A stretch of DNA of 64,000 nt from RYN-230 sp963770545 (GTDB lineage: Bacteria > Actinomycetota > Actinomycetes > Streptosporangiales > Streptosporangiaceae), in contig CAVYQF010000043.1 of NCBI GenBank assembly GCA_963770545.1, positions 583,164 through 647,163 on the forward strand, in the 5' to 3' direction. Under the pieces are notes generated by a model, which saw only the letters and a program-made list of their open reading frames with translations, was not told where the DNA came from and did no database searches. This document shows positions 17,285-24,756 of this stretch, piece after piece. The first letter of the stretch is position 1; each line of letters starts with the position of its first letter. Both the position numbers and the translations under genes were made by a program.

Positions 17285-18782
17285 AGTTAGCGGGTCCGCT
17301 GTACGGCAGACTCGCAGTGTGGTGGCCGCCGGCAGGTGAGCACTTTCCGCTCCTGGGCTTCGAGCCCTGCTGACAGACCGTGCCCCTGCCGGTGACCGGG
17401 AGAGTTGATCGCTGCTGGGATGTCGTGCCCTCCGGATGGGGTGAGCACAGTTTCATTAGGTCGCTGATGGTTCTCCCGCTGGCTGCTGTGATGTTTCGGC
17501 GTCTTGGACGGGAGAGCGGATGCGGCTGTTCGTGGGGGATGACTGGGCTGAGGACCATCACGACGTGGAGGTGATGGACGAGGCCGGGAAGGTGCTGGCG
17601 AAGCGGCGGCTGCCCGAGGGCGTGGCGGGGATGGCCCGGCTGCACGAGCTGACCGCGCAGCATCTGGGCGAGGCTGCGGACGGGGCGGAGGTGGTGGTCG
17701 GGATCGAGACTGACCACGGCCCGTGGGTGGCGGCGCTGGTCGCGGCTGGGTACACGGTGTATGCGGTGAACCCGCTGCAGGCATCGCGGTACCGGGAGCG
17801 GCACGGCGTGTCCGGGGCCAAGAGCGACGGCGCCGATGCGCACATGCTGACCGACATGGTGCGGACCGACTCCCACCAGCTCCGGGCGGTGGCCGGTGAC
17901 AGCGCCGAGGCCGATGGCGTCAGGGTGCTGGCCCGTACCCACAAGACGCTGATCTGGGAGCGGACCCGGCAGGTGCAGCGGCTGCGGCATCAGCTGCGGG
18001 AGTACTTCCCCGCCGCGCTGGAGGCCTTCGACGACCTGGACGCTGCCGACGCCCTGGAGCTGCTGGGCAAGGCCCCTGACCCGGCGCGGGCCGCCAGGCT
18101 GACCCGCGCCCAGGTCAGCGCCGCGCTCAAGCGCGCCCGCCGCCGCGACATCCCCGGCCGGGCGACAGCGATCCTGGCCGCGCTGCGCGGCGAGCAGCTG
18201 GGCCAGCCCGCGGGGCTCACCGCCGCCTACGCGGTCACCGTGCGGTCCCTCATCGCGGTGATCGCCGTCCTGAACGAGCAGGTCAAGGCCCTGCAAGGAC
18301 AGGTGGAGGAAAATTTTGGCCGGCACCCGGACGCTGAGATCTACCGGTCCCAGCCCGGTATGGGCGCCATCCTCGGCGCCCGGGTGCTCGGGGAGTTCGG
18401 CGACGACCCGCACCGGTACGCCGACGGCAAGGCCCGCAGGAACTACGGCGGGACCAGCCCCATCACCCGAGCGTCCGGCAAGAAGAAGGTCGTCGCTGCC
18501 CGGTTCATCCACAACGACCGTCTCGTCAACGCGCTGAACGCCCAGGCCTTCGCGTCCCTGAAAGCCTCGCCCGGCGCCCGCGCCCTCTACGACGCCCTCC
18601 GCGCCCGCGGCATCGAGCACAATGACGCCCTGCGGCGGCTTGCCAACAGGCTTGTCGGCATCTTGCACGGATGCCTGAAGACCCGCACGCTCTACGACGA
18701 GGCCACCGCATGGTCTCACCGGGAAAACCTCCCTCAATCTGCCGCCGCGGCTTGACACCTAAGCTCCTGGGATGTCTGTCAG
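17285..18782 (+). mobile_element. IS110-family insertion sequence
   Basis: An apparently complete IS110-family element: a ~230 bp non-coding left end followed by the transposase gene and a short right end. The right junction falls in a HEPN toxin gene remnant near 18780. IS110 elements lack long inverted repeats and target duplications, so exact ends cannot be fixed by eye. In the IS110 group (IS621 is the studied case) the non-coding left end encodes a bridge RNA that specifies target and donor; 17285-17519 is the place to look. The strand given is that of the transposase. Confidence 0.7.
17520..18755 (+). CDS. IS110-family transposase (bridge-RNA-guided type)
   Basis: A 411-residue DEDD recombinase. 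The N-terminal RuvC-like part keeps the acidic residues: FVGDDWAEDHHD, then GIETDHGPW, then AKSDGADAHMLTDM. A coiled linker follows (around 150-250), then the C-terminal Tnp domain with YRSQPGMGAILGARVLGEFG and GGTSPITRASGKKK, which carries the expected catalytic serine. The gene is intact, of standard length, and starts at ATG 17520 (a GTG at 17532 is possible). It appears recently inserted compared with the broken IS110 copy at 49040-50012. Confidence 0.93.
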   Translation: MRLFVGDDWAEDHHDVEVMDEAGKVLAKRRLPEGVAGMARLHELTAQHLGEAADGAEVVVGIETDHGPWVAALVAAGYTVYAVNPLQASRYRERHGVSGAKSDGADAHMLTDMVRTDSHQLRAVAGDSAEADGVRVLARTHKTLIWERTRQVQRLRHQLREYFPAALEAFDDLDAADALELLGKAPDPARAARLTRAQVSAALKRARRRDIPGRATAILAALRGEQLGQPAGLTAAYAVTVRSLIAVIAVLNEQVKALQGQVEENFGRHPDAEIYRSQPGMGAILGARVLGEFGDDPHRYADGKARRNYGGTSPITRASGKKKVVAARFIHNDRLVNALNAQAFASLKASPGARALYDALRARGIEHNDALRRLANRLVGILHGCLKTRTLYDEATAWSHRENLPQSAAAA

Positions 18783-18785
18783 GCA

Positions 18786-19075
18786 GCGAGGCGGCCTGCC
18801 GAAGGGCTGATCTTCGATGCCGTCCGCGTTCGCCTGCTGGAGATCGGCGAGGCCGTTAAAGCACTACCGGACGATCTGCTGGCCACCCAGCCGTCGATCC
18901 GTGGCAGGAGATCGCCCGCATGCGCGACCACCTCGCCCATCGGTACTTCGAGACCGCACACGCGATCTTGCAGGCCACCGTGGACGAGGATCTGCCCGAG
19001 CTCGAGCGCGCTGTCCAAGCCCTGACCCTGTCAGTGGAGAAAGAAGACCCAGACCCGCGCACCGGCGCAACGTGA
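18786..19075 (+). pseudogene. HEPN (HepT/DUF86) toxin remnant cut by IS110
   Basis: The + strand encodes LIFDAVRVRLLEIGEAVKAL, then LPDDLLATQPSI, and after a one-base loss near 18898 (ATCCG where intact copies have ATCCCG) MRDHLAHRYFETAHAILQ and TVDEDLPELERAVQAL to a TGA at 19073. It matches the 3' two-thirds of the intact HEPN genes at 27529 and 58097. The 5' part and the partner nucleotidyltransferase are missing at the IS110 side, and no matching 5' half lies on the other side of the IS, so a deletion or rearrangement accompanied insertion. Confidence 0.8.
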
Positions 19076-19175
19076 GCGAGCATTTCGGATCCCCGGGCGG
19101 CTCCCGCACCCGTAGTGGCCTGATTGGGCCGACTGGGAGTCCTCGATGATCATCGGTCCAGGCGCATAATTCGCG
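19069..19175. repeat. Downstream flank repeat shared with 58455-58565
   Basis: The sequence after the HEPN remnant (GAGCATTTCGGATCCCCGGG, GGGCCGACTGGGAGTCCTCG, ATGATCATC and GGCGCATAA) is clearly similar to the sequence after the intact HEPN gene at 58097-58459. The repeated unit therefore extends past the toxin gene by ~100 bp. It supports duplication of a cassette larger than the two coding genes. Confidence 0.65.
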
Positions 19176-19393
19176 TCGCCCTATGCGTCCCCGTCAACCG
19201 ATTCTGGCTCCCCTCTGGATCAAGGGGGCATTTCCGGCCTGGATAGTGTGCCCCGGTCCTCGCCGACGTTAAGCAGGCTGCGCTTGACGCCATCTGCGGT
19301 CCGGCGCCGGTGGAGAAGGCCGGGAGCGGCCAGGAGACTGGACGAGGTGGTGGCGCTCAAGGGCTGAGCGCTGTCCGCCAGGGGTCATGGGGG
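19176..19393. other. Intergenic spacer
   Basis: No gene seen. This lies between the HEPN flank repeat and the end of the membrane protein gene. Confidence 0.4.
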
Positions 19394-20668
19394 TCAGCTT
19401 GGGGACGAGGCGGGTTTCGGGCCGGTCGAGCGGAGGGTGCCGAGCTTGCCCAGCAGATCGAACCAGAACCGCGCGCCGGGCGTCAGCGCCACGATCGTGA
19501 CGAGGAAGCCAATGATGACGAGCACGATCTGCCAGGTGGAGTTGCCTTTGGGGCTGAGAATACCCCGCTCCTGCCACCAGTTGCAGGCCGTGTGCGCGCC
19601 GGCGCAGGCGGAGACCGTGGCCCAGCCGATCGGCAGCCCGGCCTGGGCGACGGTCAACAGGTCCGACTGTAGTTGCCCCAGACATGACGGGTTGGAGGGT
19701 GAACAGGGTGGGTGGTTGGCTGCCGCGGTAGCTACGGCCGAGCCGATGACGCTGTTGCTGTAAAGGGCGCGCCCGATGGCGATCGCGTTGATATTGAGCA
19801 GGATGACCAGGATCGCGCCGGCGATGATCGTGAACCAGGCGACGTGCCGCTTATACCAGCCAGACACGCGGTCCATGTGGTCGTTGTACCAGTTCTCGAT
19901 CGAGGTGCGGACCGATGCGATGTCGTCGTCCGCGCTAGTGACCAAAGCGTTGAGCGAATTCATAAGCGGCGCCATGGATCCAGGCATGTTCTGGCTCTCG
20001 AGCCTCTGAAGGGACTGCTTGATGACGTCCAAGGTCGTTTGCCCTGTGGGGGTCGTTTGACCGGGGGCGGTCGCTTGACCGGGGGCGGTCGCTTGACCGG
20101 GAGCGGTCGCTTGACCGGGAGCGGTCGCTTGACCGGGGGCGGTCGCTTGACCGGGGGCGGTGGTTTGCCCGGCTGTGGTGGTTCGCCCGGCAGGCTTGGG
20201 CACCATCAAGTCGATGAGCGCATCCGCGAAAGACGTAGCCGAAATGTAGGCGGGCAGGCTCCGGAGATCGCTGCGCGATGCGCGTTTCTTTGTCTCGGCG
20301 TTTCTCACTTCAGGGCGGCCCGGCTTGCTTGCCTGCACGAGCAGATTCCGGCTAGAGATGTCGCCGACCATTCCCTGGCTGCGCAGGATCGGGCTGCCGA
20401 GCACCGCGCCCGTCGCGGACTGCGGGTCCCCCTGGGCGGGGGTCCCCGATATGACGCCCTTCCAGGCCTCGTAGTCGTTCTTCGCCTTGGTCAGGTCCGT
20501 CTCCACCTGCCCGCCGTCGAGGAGCTCACGAAGGCCAGTGAGCAGGTACGCCCCGCGCAGCCCCAGGAAGCGGGAGACCAACTCGGTGATCATAGAGGCG
20601 AGGGCGGCGGTAACACCGAAGACAAAGGCCATCCCTATGGCTAGATCAATGATTCCCGAGCTCCACAT
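19394..20668 (-). CDS. Membrane protein with TAPGQA tandem-repeat linker, unknown function
   Basis: A 424-residue protein I cannot assign to a family. It has one N-terminal membrane helix (IIDLAIGMAFVFGVTAALAS), a ~200-residue soluble part, a disordered linker of six-residue repeats (TAPGQA and variants, seven units, about residues 165-206), then three membrane helices (WFTIIAGAILVILLNINAIA; a less clear one near GWATVSACAGAHTACNWW; IVLVIIGFLVTIVALTPGA). A segment before the second helix (DDDIASVRTSIENWYNDHMD, then RVSGWYKRHV) resembles the membrane-proximal region of many bacterial integral membrane proteins with N-terminal signalling parts. It shares strand with the hydrolase/protease operon upstream but is separated by ~380 bp. 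Confidence 0.6.
   Translation of the reverse strand: MWSSGIIDLAIGMAFVFGVTAALASMITELVSRFLGLRGAYLLTGLRELLDGGQVETDLTKAKNDYEAWKGVISGTPAQGDPQSATGAVLGSPILRSQGMVGDISSRNLLVQASKPGRPEVRNAETKKRASRSDLRSLPAYISATSFADALIDLMVPKPAGRTTTAGQTTAPGQATAPGQATAPGQATAPGQATAPGQATAPGQTTPTGQTTLDVIKQSLQRLESQNMPGSMAPLMNSLNALVTSADDDIASVRTSIENWYNDHMDRVSGWYKRHVAWFTIIAGAILVILLNINAIAIGRALYSNSVIGSAVATAAANHPPCSPSNPSCLGQLQSDLLTVAQAGLPIGWATVSACAGAHTACNWWQERGILSPKGNSTWQIVLVIIGFLVTIVALTPGARFWFDLLGKLGTLRSTGPKPASSPS
20051..20176. repeat. 18-bp tandem repeat, seven units
   Basis: Seven consecutive 18-bp units of the form GGTCGCTTGACCGGGGGC, with GGGAGC variants and more diverged first and last copies. In frame on the minus strand they encode the TAPGQA repeats of the membrane protein. 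Unit length is a multiple of three, so copy number can change without breaking the gene. Not a CRISPR array: no spacers. Confidence 0.9.
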
Positions 20669-21050
20669 GACGCCCCCCTAAGCCGGACCGATTGTGATGA
20701 ATGAGATAGGCGGAAACTGCCTCAGCGTAGCCAAGTCCCGAGGGCAAATCCATTCGGGCAGGGAACGCATCCGCTTCACCGGCTGTGCGGAATACTATAG
20801 CCATCCCGCATCTGCCGCGCTATCCGATATATAACAAATTGGGCGCAGAGGCCACGCAAGCTGCGCGGGATGTATCGGTGGGAGGCTGGCCCGCGAGCAT
20901 CAGACCAGCCCGGCGCTCCGCGGGCGGGCTTCCCACTTGATGTATCAGCTGCTGCCTTTCTTTCTCTACATGGGTACGCGAGAGCTTCGGACCCCGGGTC
21001 GGCGGATGGGGCCGCCGGGCCCGGCCCGAGATGCTTGGCATCGTCGGGCG
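20669..21050. other. Intergenic region, promoter of the membrane protein
   Basis: About 380 bp without a supported gene. It is less GC-rich near 20810-20840 (TATCCGATATATAACAAATT). It probably carries the promoter for the minus-strand membrane protein gene and the end of the hydrolase transcript. Confidence 0.4.
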
Positions 21051-22304
21051 TCAGTGGGAGGCGGCGACGACCGCCCACAACACCTCCGGATGCCGGATAT
21101 CGCTGTGGGCGCCGCTGAACTGTGACTGATTGGCCTTGATGACGGCGTTCGAGTCGAGCAGGTAGAACAGGCCGGGCTGGAAGCCGTACTCCGTTCCCTG
21201 CGCAGCGAGCGGGATCTGGATCCCGCCCGGTGAGGGCTGCTGGTAGCCGTCGTGGCCCATGCCTCCCCACTGGTAGGTGAGGTCGGCGGCGGCTTCGGTG
21301 TCCTGGTGAGCCAGCATGCTGGCAGCTGGGTACCACCAGCCCACGGCCCGGTCGGCGGCGCTGAACGTACACAGCAGCGGGCCGTTCACGTTATGGATGA
21401 AGGCCGACAGCGCGCCCGGGCCGAGGACCAGCGGGTCGGGCACCGGGTTCGCGAAGGCGAAGTGGGAGAACGCGCCCTGGATCAGGTACAGGGTCTTGAC
21501 CGGGCTGTTCGCGCCGGTGGCCGCCTGCGGCAGGCCGGACAGCGAGTAGGCGACGAGCCGGGCGCCGAAGCTGTGCCCCATCAGGTGGACGCGGATCCCG
21601 GGGTTGGCCGCGGCGAGTTTTCCCAGCATCGGCCCGAGGCCGCTTCGCCCGATGATCCCGGCCCGGTTCTTCATCTCGTAGTAGGACATGCTGCGCAGCA
21701 CCTCTTCGGCGCCGTTCCACAGGCCGCTGAACGGGTTCGGCAGACCCTGCGCGCTGGAGCCGGGCGTGTTGGACATGGCTGCGGCGTTGCCGAACACGGC
21801 CGCGGTGTCGCTGTTGATGGCCGCCGCCTGACCGGAGTCCTCGGGCGCGAGCGGGGGAGTAGTGACCAGGCTGGACGCCAGCGTGTGGAACTGCTCCAGC
21901 GCGGCCGGGTCCTGTGGCCGCTGATCCAGTAGCTGGCCGAGCGTAGCGACGTTCTGCTGCTGCGCCGGGAATGCCGGCGCGATAGCGGCGGCTATCTGCT
22001 GGCCCGTGGACGGGACCGGCTGAGCTGTGGCCGGGTCGTCGTTGGGGAACAGCAGCGACGGCCAGATGATGCCGACCGCGCAGCTGCTGCCCAGCTTGTC
22101 GGGGATCATCCCGGCCAGGAGCGTGAACATCGCCTGGTACAGGTTGCGGGCCGAGTCGACGCCGTTGTTCCAGCCGTGCGACAGCACGTACACGTCCTGA
22201 ATCCCGCCGGCCTGCACGGCCGCCGGGAGCCCGCCGTCCGAGCTCAGCGTTCCGTCGGCGTTGAAGTCCAGCTCGTAGTAGTTCAGCCCCGCGATTTCAG
22301 TCAT
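21051..22304 (-). CDS. Cytoplasmic alpha/beta-hydrolase (lipase/esterase-like)
   Basis: A 417-residue alpha/beta-hydrolase-fold protein. Marks are the early strand with the oxyanion-type motif DVYVLSHGWNNG (about residues 37-48) and the nucleophile elbow HLMGHSFGARLV, with Ser about 245. A C-terminal part (TFSAADRAVGWWYPAASML) contains Asp and His candidates, and the final residues HPEVLWAVVAASH end with His. A ~100-residue Gln/Ala/Pro-rich insertion lies between. No signal peptide, so it likely acts inside the cell. It lies 24 bp downstream of a subtilase gene on the same strand, which suggests one operon. Substrate unknown. Confidence 0.7.
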   Translation of the reverse strand: MTEIAGLNYYELDFNADGTLSSDGGLPAAVQAGGIQDVYVLSHGWNNGVDSARNLYQAMFTLLAGMIPDKLGSSCAVGIIWPSLLFPNDDPATAQPVPSTGQQIAAAIAPAFPAQQQNVATLGQLLDQRPQDPAALEQFHTLASSLVTTPPLAPEDSGQAAAINSDTAAVFGNAAAMSNTPGSSAQGLPNPFSGLWNGAEEVLRSMSYYEMKNRAGIIGRSGLGPMLGKLAAANPGIRVHLMGHSFGARLVAYSLSGLPQAATGANSPVKTLYLIQGAFSHFAFANPVPDPLVLGPGALSAFIHNVNGPLLCTFSAADRAVGWWYPAASMLAHQDTEAAADLTYQWGGMGHDGYQQPSPGGIQIPLAAQGTEYGFQPGLFYLLDSNAVIKANQSQFSGAHSDIRHPEVLWAVVAASH

Positions 22305-22328
22305 GTCGCCCTCCCCGGTGGTGTGTGA

Positions 22329-23885
22329 TCAGACGTTGGATAGCACGCGCATCAGGTTGACCAGCCCGGCGCCCTGGAAGAACTCGTGCCGGCCCAGCGA
22401 CGTGGCGTTGCTCATGAACAGCTGCTTGACCTCGTCGGGCTGGCCGATGTACTCATCGCGCACCGACAGGAAGGCCGCGATCGCGCCGGACACGTGCGGC
22501 GCGGCCATCGAGGTGCCGCTGTCCTCGATGTAGCGGGCGACGTCCTCGACGGTGCTCTGCAGTGGGGGGACGCCAGCGGCGAGCGCGCCGGTGGCCGCAG
22601 ACGTGATGCGCTCACCCGGCGCGATCAGGTCCGGCTTCAGCCGCCCATCCAGCGTCGGGCCCTTGGACGAGGTGTAGGTCACACCGTAGGTATGCGGCAT
22701 GTAGCGATGCGTCGAGCCGACGGTGATCGCGTGCAGGGAGTTGCCCGGGTCGGTGATGGTCGAGAGCCTGCCGTGCACGTCGGTGCTGCCACCGGTGATC
22801 GTCCCGCCCGCCCCGTCGTTGCCGGCCGAGACCACTGCCACTACCCCGGTCCCGACGAGCTGGTCCAGCTCGCGGCACAGCGGGCTCTGCCCGGCGGCGA
22901 ACTCGTCGGGGTACCACTCGCAGCCGATGGACAGGTTCACCCCGTGGATCAGCAGCTGGCGGCCATCGGAGTTGAACGTCCGGACCTGGGCGAGCGCGGC
23001 GATGACCACGCTGCTGGCCGTAATGCCGTCCTGGTTGAGAACCTTGAGGCTGACCAGGTGGGCCTTCGGCGCCATCCCGCTGAGGGTCCGCCCCGGGTCG
23101 AGCGTCCGTTTGACCCACGATGGCAGGTCGCCGCTGGTGGGCTCGTTCGCCGCGATGAGAACCTTGCTCTGGTCTGCCGGCGCGGCGCCGGCGATGATGC
23201 CGGCCACGTGCGTGCCGTGCCCGACCTGGTCGGTCAGGGCGGCCGATGGGTCCTCGTTCATCGTGCCACCCGCCGAGAGCAGGCCGGTGAGGTCGCGGTG
23301 CAAGTGCACCACCGACTCATCGGTGAGGGTACCCCCGGCGAAGTGCGGGTGATCTTTGTCGATACCGGAGTCGATGACTGCCCAGACGACGCCGATCCCC
23401 GCCGTCGCGTAGGTGCGGGTCGCGGCGTCCGCCTTGATTGTGGTCGACGAGCGGTCGATGTGGGCCCGCACGACGTAGTCGGGCCAGATCCGGTAGATGG
23501 TACGGCTCAGTGGCGGTGTGGCCGTCGGCCGGGCCGTGTCCTGGTCAGCCAGCTTCGTGACCTCGTCCGGCGTGAGCAGGCACCGCATGTAATTCGTGGA
23601 GATCGGTATGGGATCAGGTGGCTGCTGCGGGTCCTCTGCGAAGGCGGCTTGGAAAACATCCCTGAATTGGTCGCGAATGTCGGCGGTGGGCGCACCGGTT
23701 GACAGGCTTAGCTCGATAAGAACCGCCTGCCGGTCGTCGATGGTGTAGACGAGCTTTTTCCGCGTCGCGTCGTCCACCGCCGAACTCAGCAAGGGGCTCA
23801 CCACAGGCCGCTGAACGGGCGGCTGGTTCGTGCCAGCAGCTGGCTGGACGGCTTCTGCTGGCTGGTCCGATCCCGGGGACGTCAT
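22329..23885 (-). CDS. S8 subtilisin-like serine protease without signal peptide
   Basis: A 518-residue subtilase. The catalytic triad is complete: Asp in VWAVIDSGIDKDHPHF (about 172), His in VGHGTHVAGIIAG (about 223), Ser in SGTSMAAPHVSG (about 459). The oxyanion Asn sits in VVAVVSAGNDGAGG. The start is set at ATG 23885 (MTSPGSDQPAEAV), preceded by GGGGAAA; the longer open frame upstream is noise. The first ~150 residues lack a signal peptide and include VYTIDDRQAVLIELSLSTGA, a possible ferredoxin-like (inhibitor I9-like) or adaptor domain. A cytoplasmic subtilase paired with a hydrolase (21051-22304) is unusual. It could be cargo-processing, defence or self-regulated cell-death machinery; none is proven. 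Confidence 0.85.
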   Translation of the reverse strand: MTSPGSDQPAEAVQPAAGTNQPPVQRPVVSPLLSSAVDDATRKKLVYTIDDRQAVLIELSLSTGAPTADIRDQFRDVFQAAFAEDPQQPPDPIPISTNYMRCLLTPDEVTKLADQDTARPTATPPLSRTIYRIWPDYVVRAHIDRSSTTIKADAATRTYATAGIGVVWAVIDSGIDKDHPHFAGGTLTDESVVHLHRDLTGLLSAGGTMNEDPSAALTDQVGHGTHVAGIIAGAAPADQSKVLIAANEPTSGDLPSWVKRTLDPGRTLSGMAPKAHLVSLKVLNQDGITASSVVIAALAQVRTFNSDGRQLLIHGVNLSIGCEWYPDEFAAGQSPLCRELDQLVGTGVVAVVSAGNDGAGGTITGGSTDVHGRLSTITDPGNSLHAITVGSTHRYMPHTYGVTYTSSKGPTLDGRLKPDLIAPGERITSAATGALAAGVPPLQSTVEDVARYIEDSGTSMAAPHVSGAIAAFLSVRDEYIGQPDEVKQLFMSNATSLGRHEFFQGAGLVNLMRVLSNV

Positions 23886-24110
23886 GATTTCCCCGGCTCT
23901 GGCAGCGCAGTGGCCAAATGGCGTCTGGTCATGTCCCCCTCCACGTGAATCTGAATGCAACTCCCTGCGGGAAATCATCCTCCGCTTGCGCCTTATCCGC
24001 CAGTCACGGAGGTGGCGGGCCGGGGCTGTGGTCCATCCGGCTGGCGCGGGTCGGCCGTTGACGGTTGAGCCGGTGCACACTGGCCTGCGGTCGCGGCCAG
24101 TACATCCCCC

Positions 24111-24290
24111 GAACTTGTGCGGTGGAGGTGGGAGGCCGTGGGCATCGACTACGTGCCGGCCGCGATCGAGGCGTCGGCGAAGCGCCAGGGCGTGGCCTGG
24201 CTCAGCTACGTCGTCGGCGACGTGCCGCGGCTGCCTGCCGGCCCGCGGTACGGCGACTGCGCTCATGGACGCTTGAGGAACCTGAAATAG
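24111..24290 (+). pseudogene. SAM-dependent methyltransferase remnant
   Basis: An in-frame + strand segment reads WEAVGIDYVPAAIEASAKRQ, then GVAWLSYVVGDVPRLPAGPR, the motif I/II-to-III region of class I methyltransferases (acidic residue after strand beta2, GD before the third strand). No upstream glycine-rich motif I and no downstream half remain; a TAG follows at 24288. Read as a fragment of a lost gene. Confidence 0.5.
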
Positions 24291-24391
24291 AACGCCGCAA
24301 ATACCAGGACAATTCCGATGTTTACGATCAGCCGGTCCCAGAGGTGGCGCCTGAAGAACAGGACGTCCACCCCGACCACGACGGCTACCAT
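24263..24391 (-). CDS. Small membrane protein, 42 residues
   Basis: A short minus-strand frame from ATG 24391 to TGA 24263 encodes MVAVVVGVDVLFFRRHLWDR, then LIVNIGIVLVFAAFYFRFLK and RP. It has a charged belt between two hydrophobic stretches and a positive C-terminus, the look of a genuine small membrane protein; I have the impression that similar short proteins occur widely in actinomycete genomes. It overlaps the end of the methyltransferase remnant on the other strand. Function unknown. Confidence 0.55.
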   Translation of the reverse strand: MVAVVVGVDVLFFRRHLWDRLIVNIGIVLVFAAFYFRFLKRP

Positions 24392-24756
24392 CGCGCGAGC
24401 ACCTAAAGCACAATGACTGCTCGGCTTCGCACCGCTTCATTCTAGTCTGCACTATGTTGGACCGCCTCACGTGCGGACCGCCTCTTATACCGGCACTGGG
24501 CTGAGCCGCGACAAAGAGTTGGCCCCCGCGTCAGATCGGCGGCTACGCGTACGCCCTCCGGGAGCAAAACCAATCGCGAGGCAAGGCCTCAACGTCCGCG
24601 CAGACCCGGTAGTGTTGTATATATATGCACCGCTTCTGGGCGCACGGAACGCCCCCGCATAGAGCGCGTTGCGTCAGGACCGCATTACGCAGGTATGACG
24701 TGGTGCGTCACGGCCGGGTCGCAAGATCGACAAGCGTTGTCAACGGCCAAGTTGCG
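24392..24756. other. Intergenic spacer before ISL3
   Basis: No supported gene. An AT-rich island (GTTGTATATATATGCACC, about 24614-24632) stands out against the GC-rich background and could be a promoter or DNA-bending site. Confidence 0.4.

Noticed and set aside
17277..18758. Long minus-strand open frame of 493 codons
   Set aside because: It is antisense to the intact IS110 transposase and has no family pattern; typical high-GC shadow.
20051..20176. Short tandem repeats that could suggest a CRISPR array
   Set aside because: Units are contiguous 18-mers without spacers and lie in frame in a membrane protein gene.
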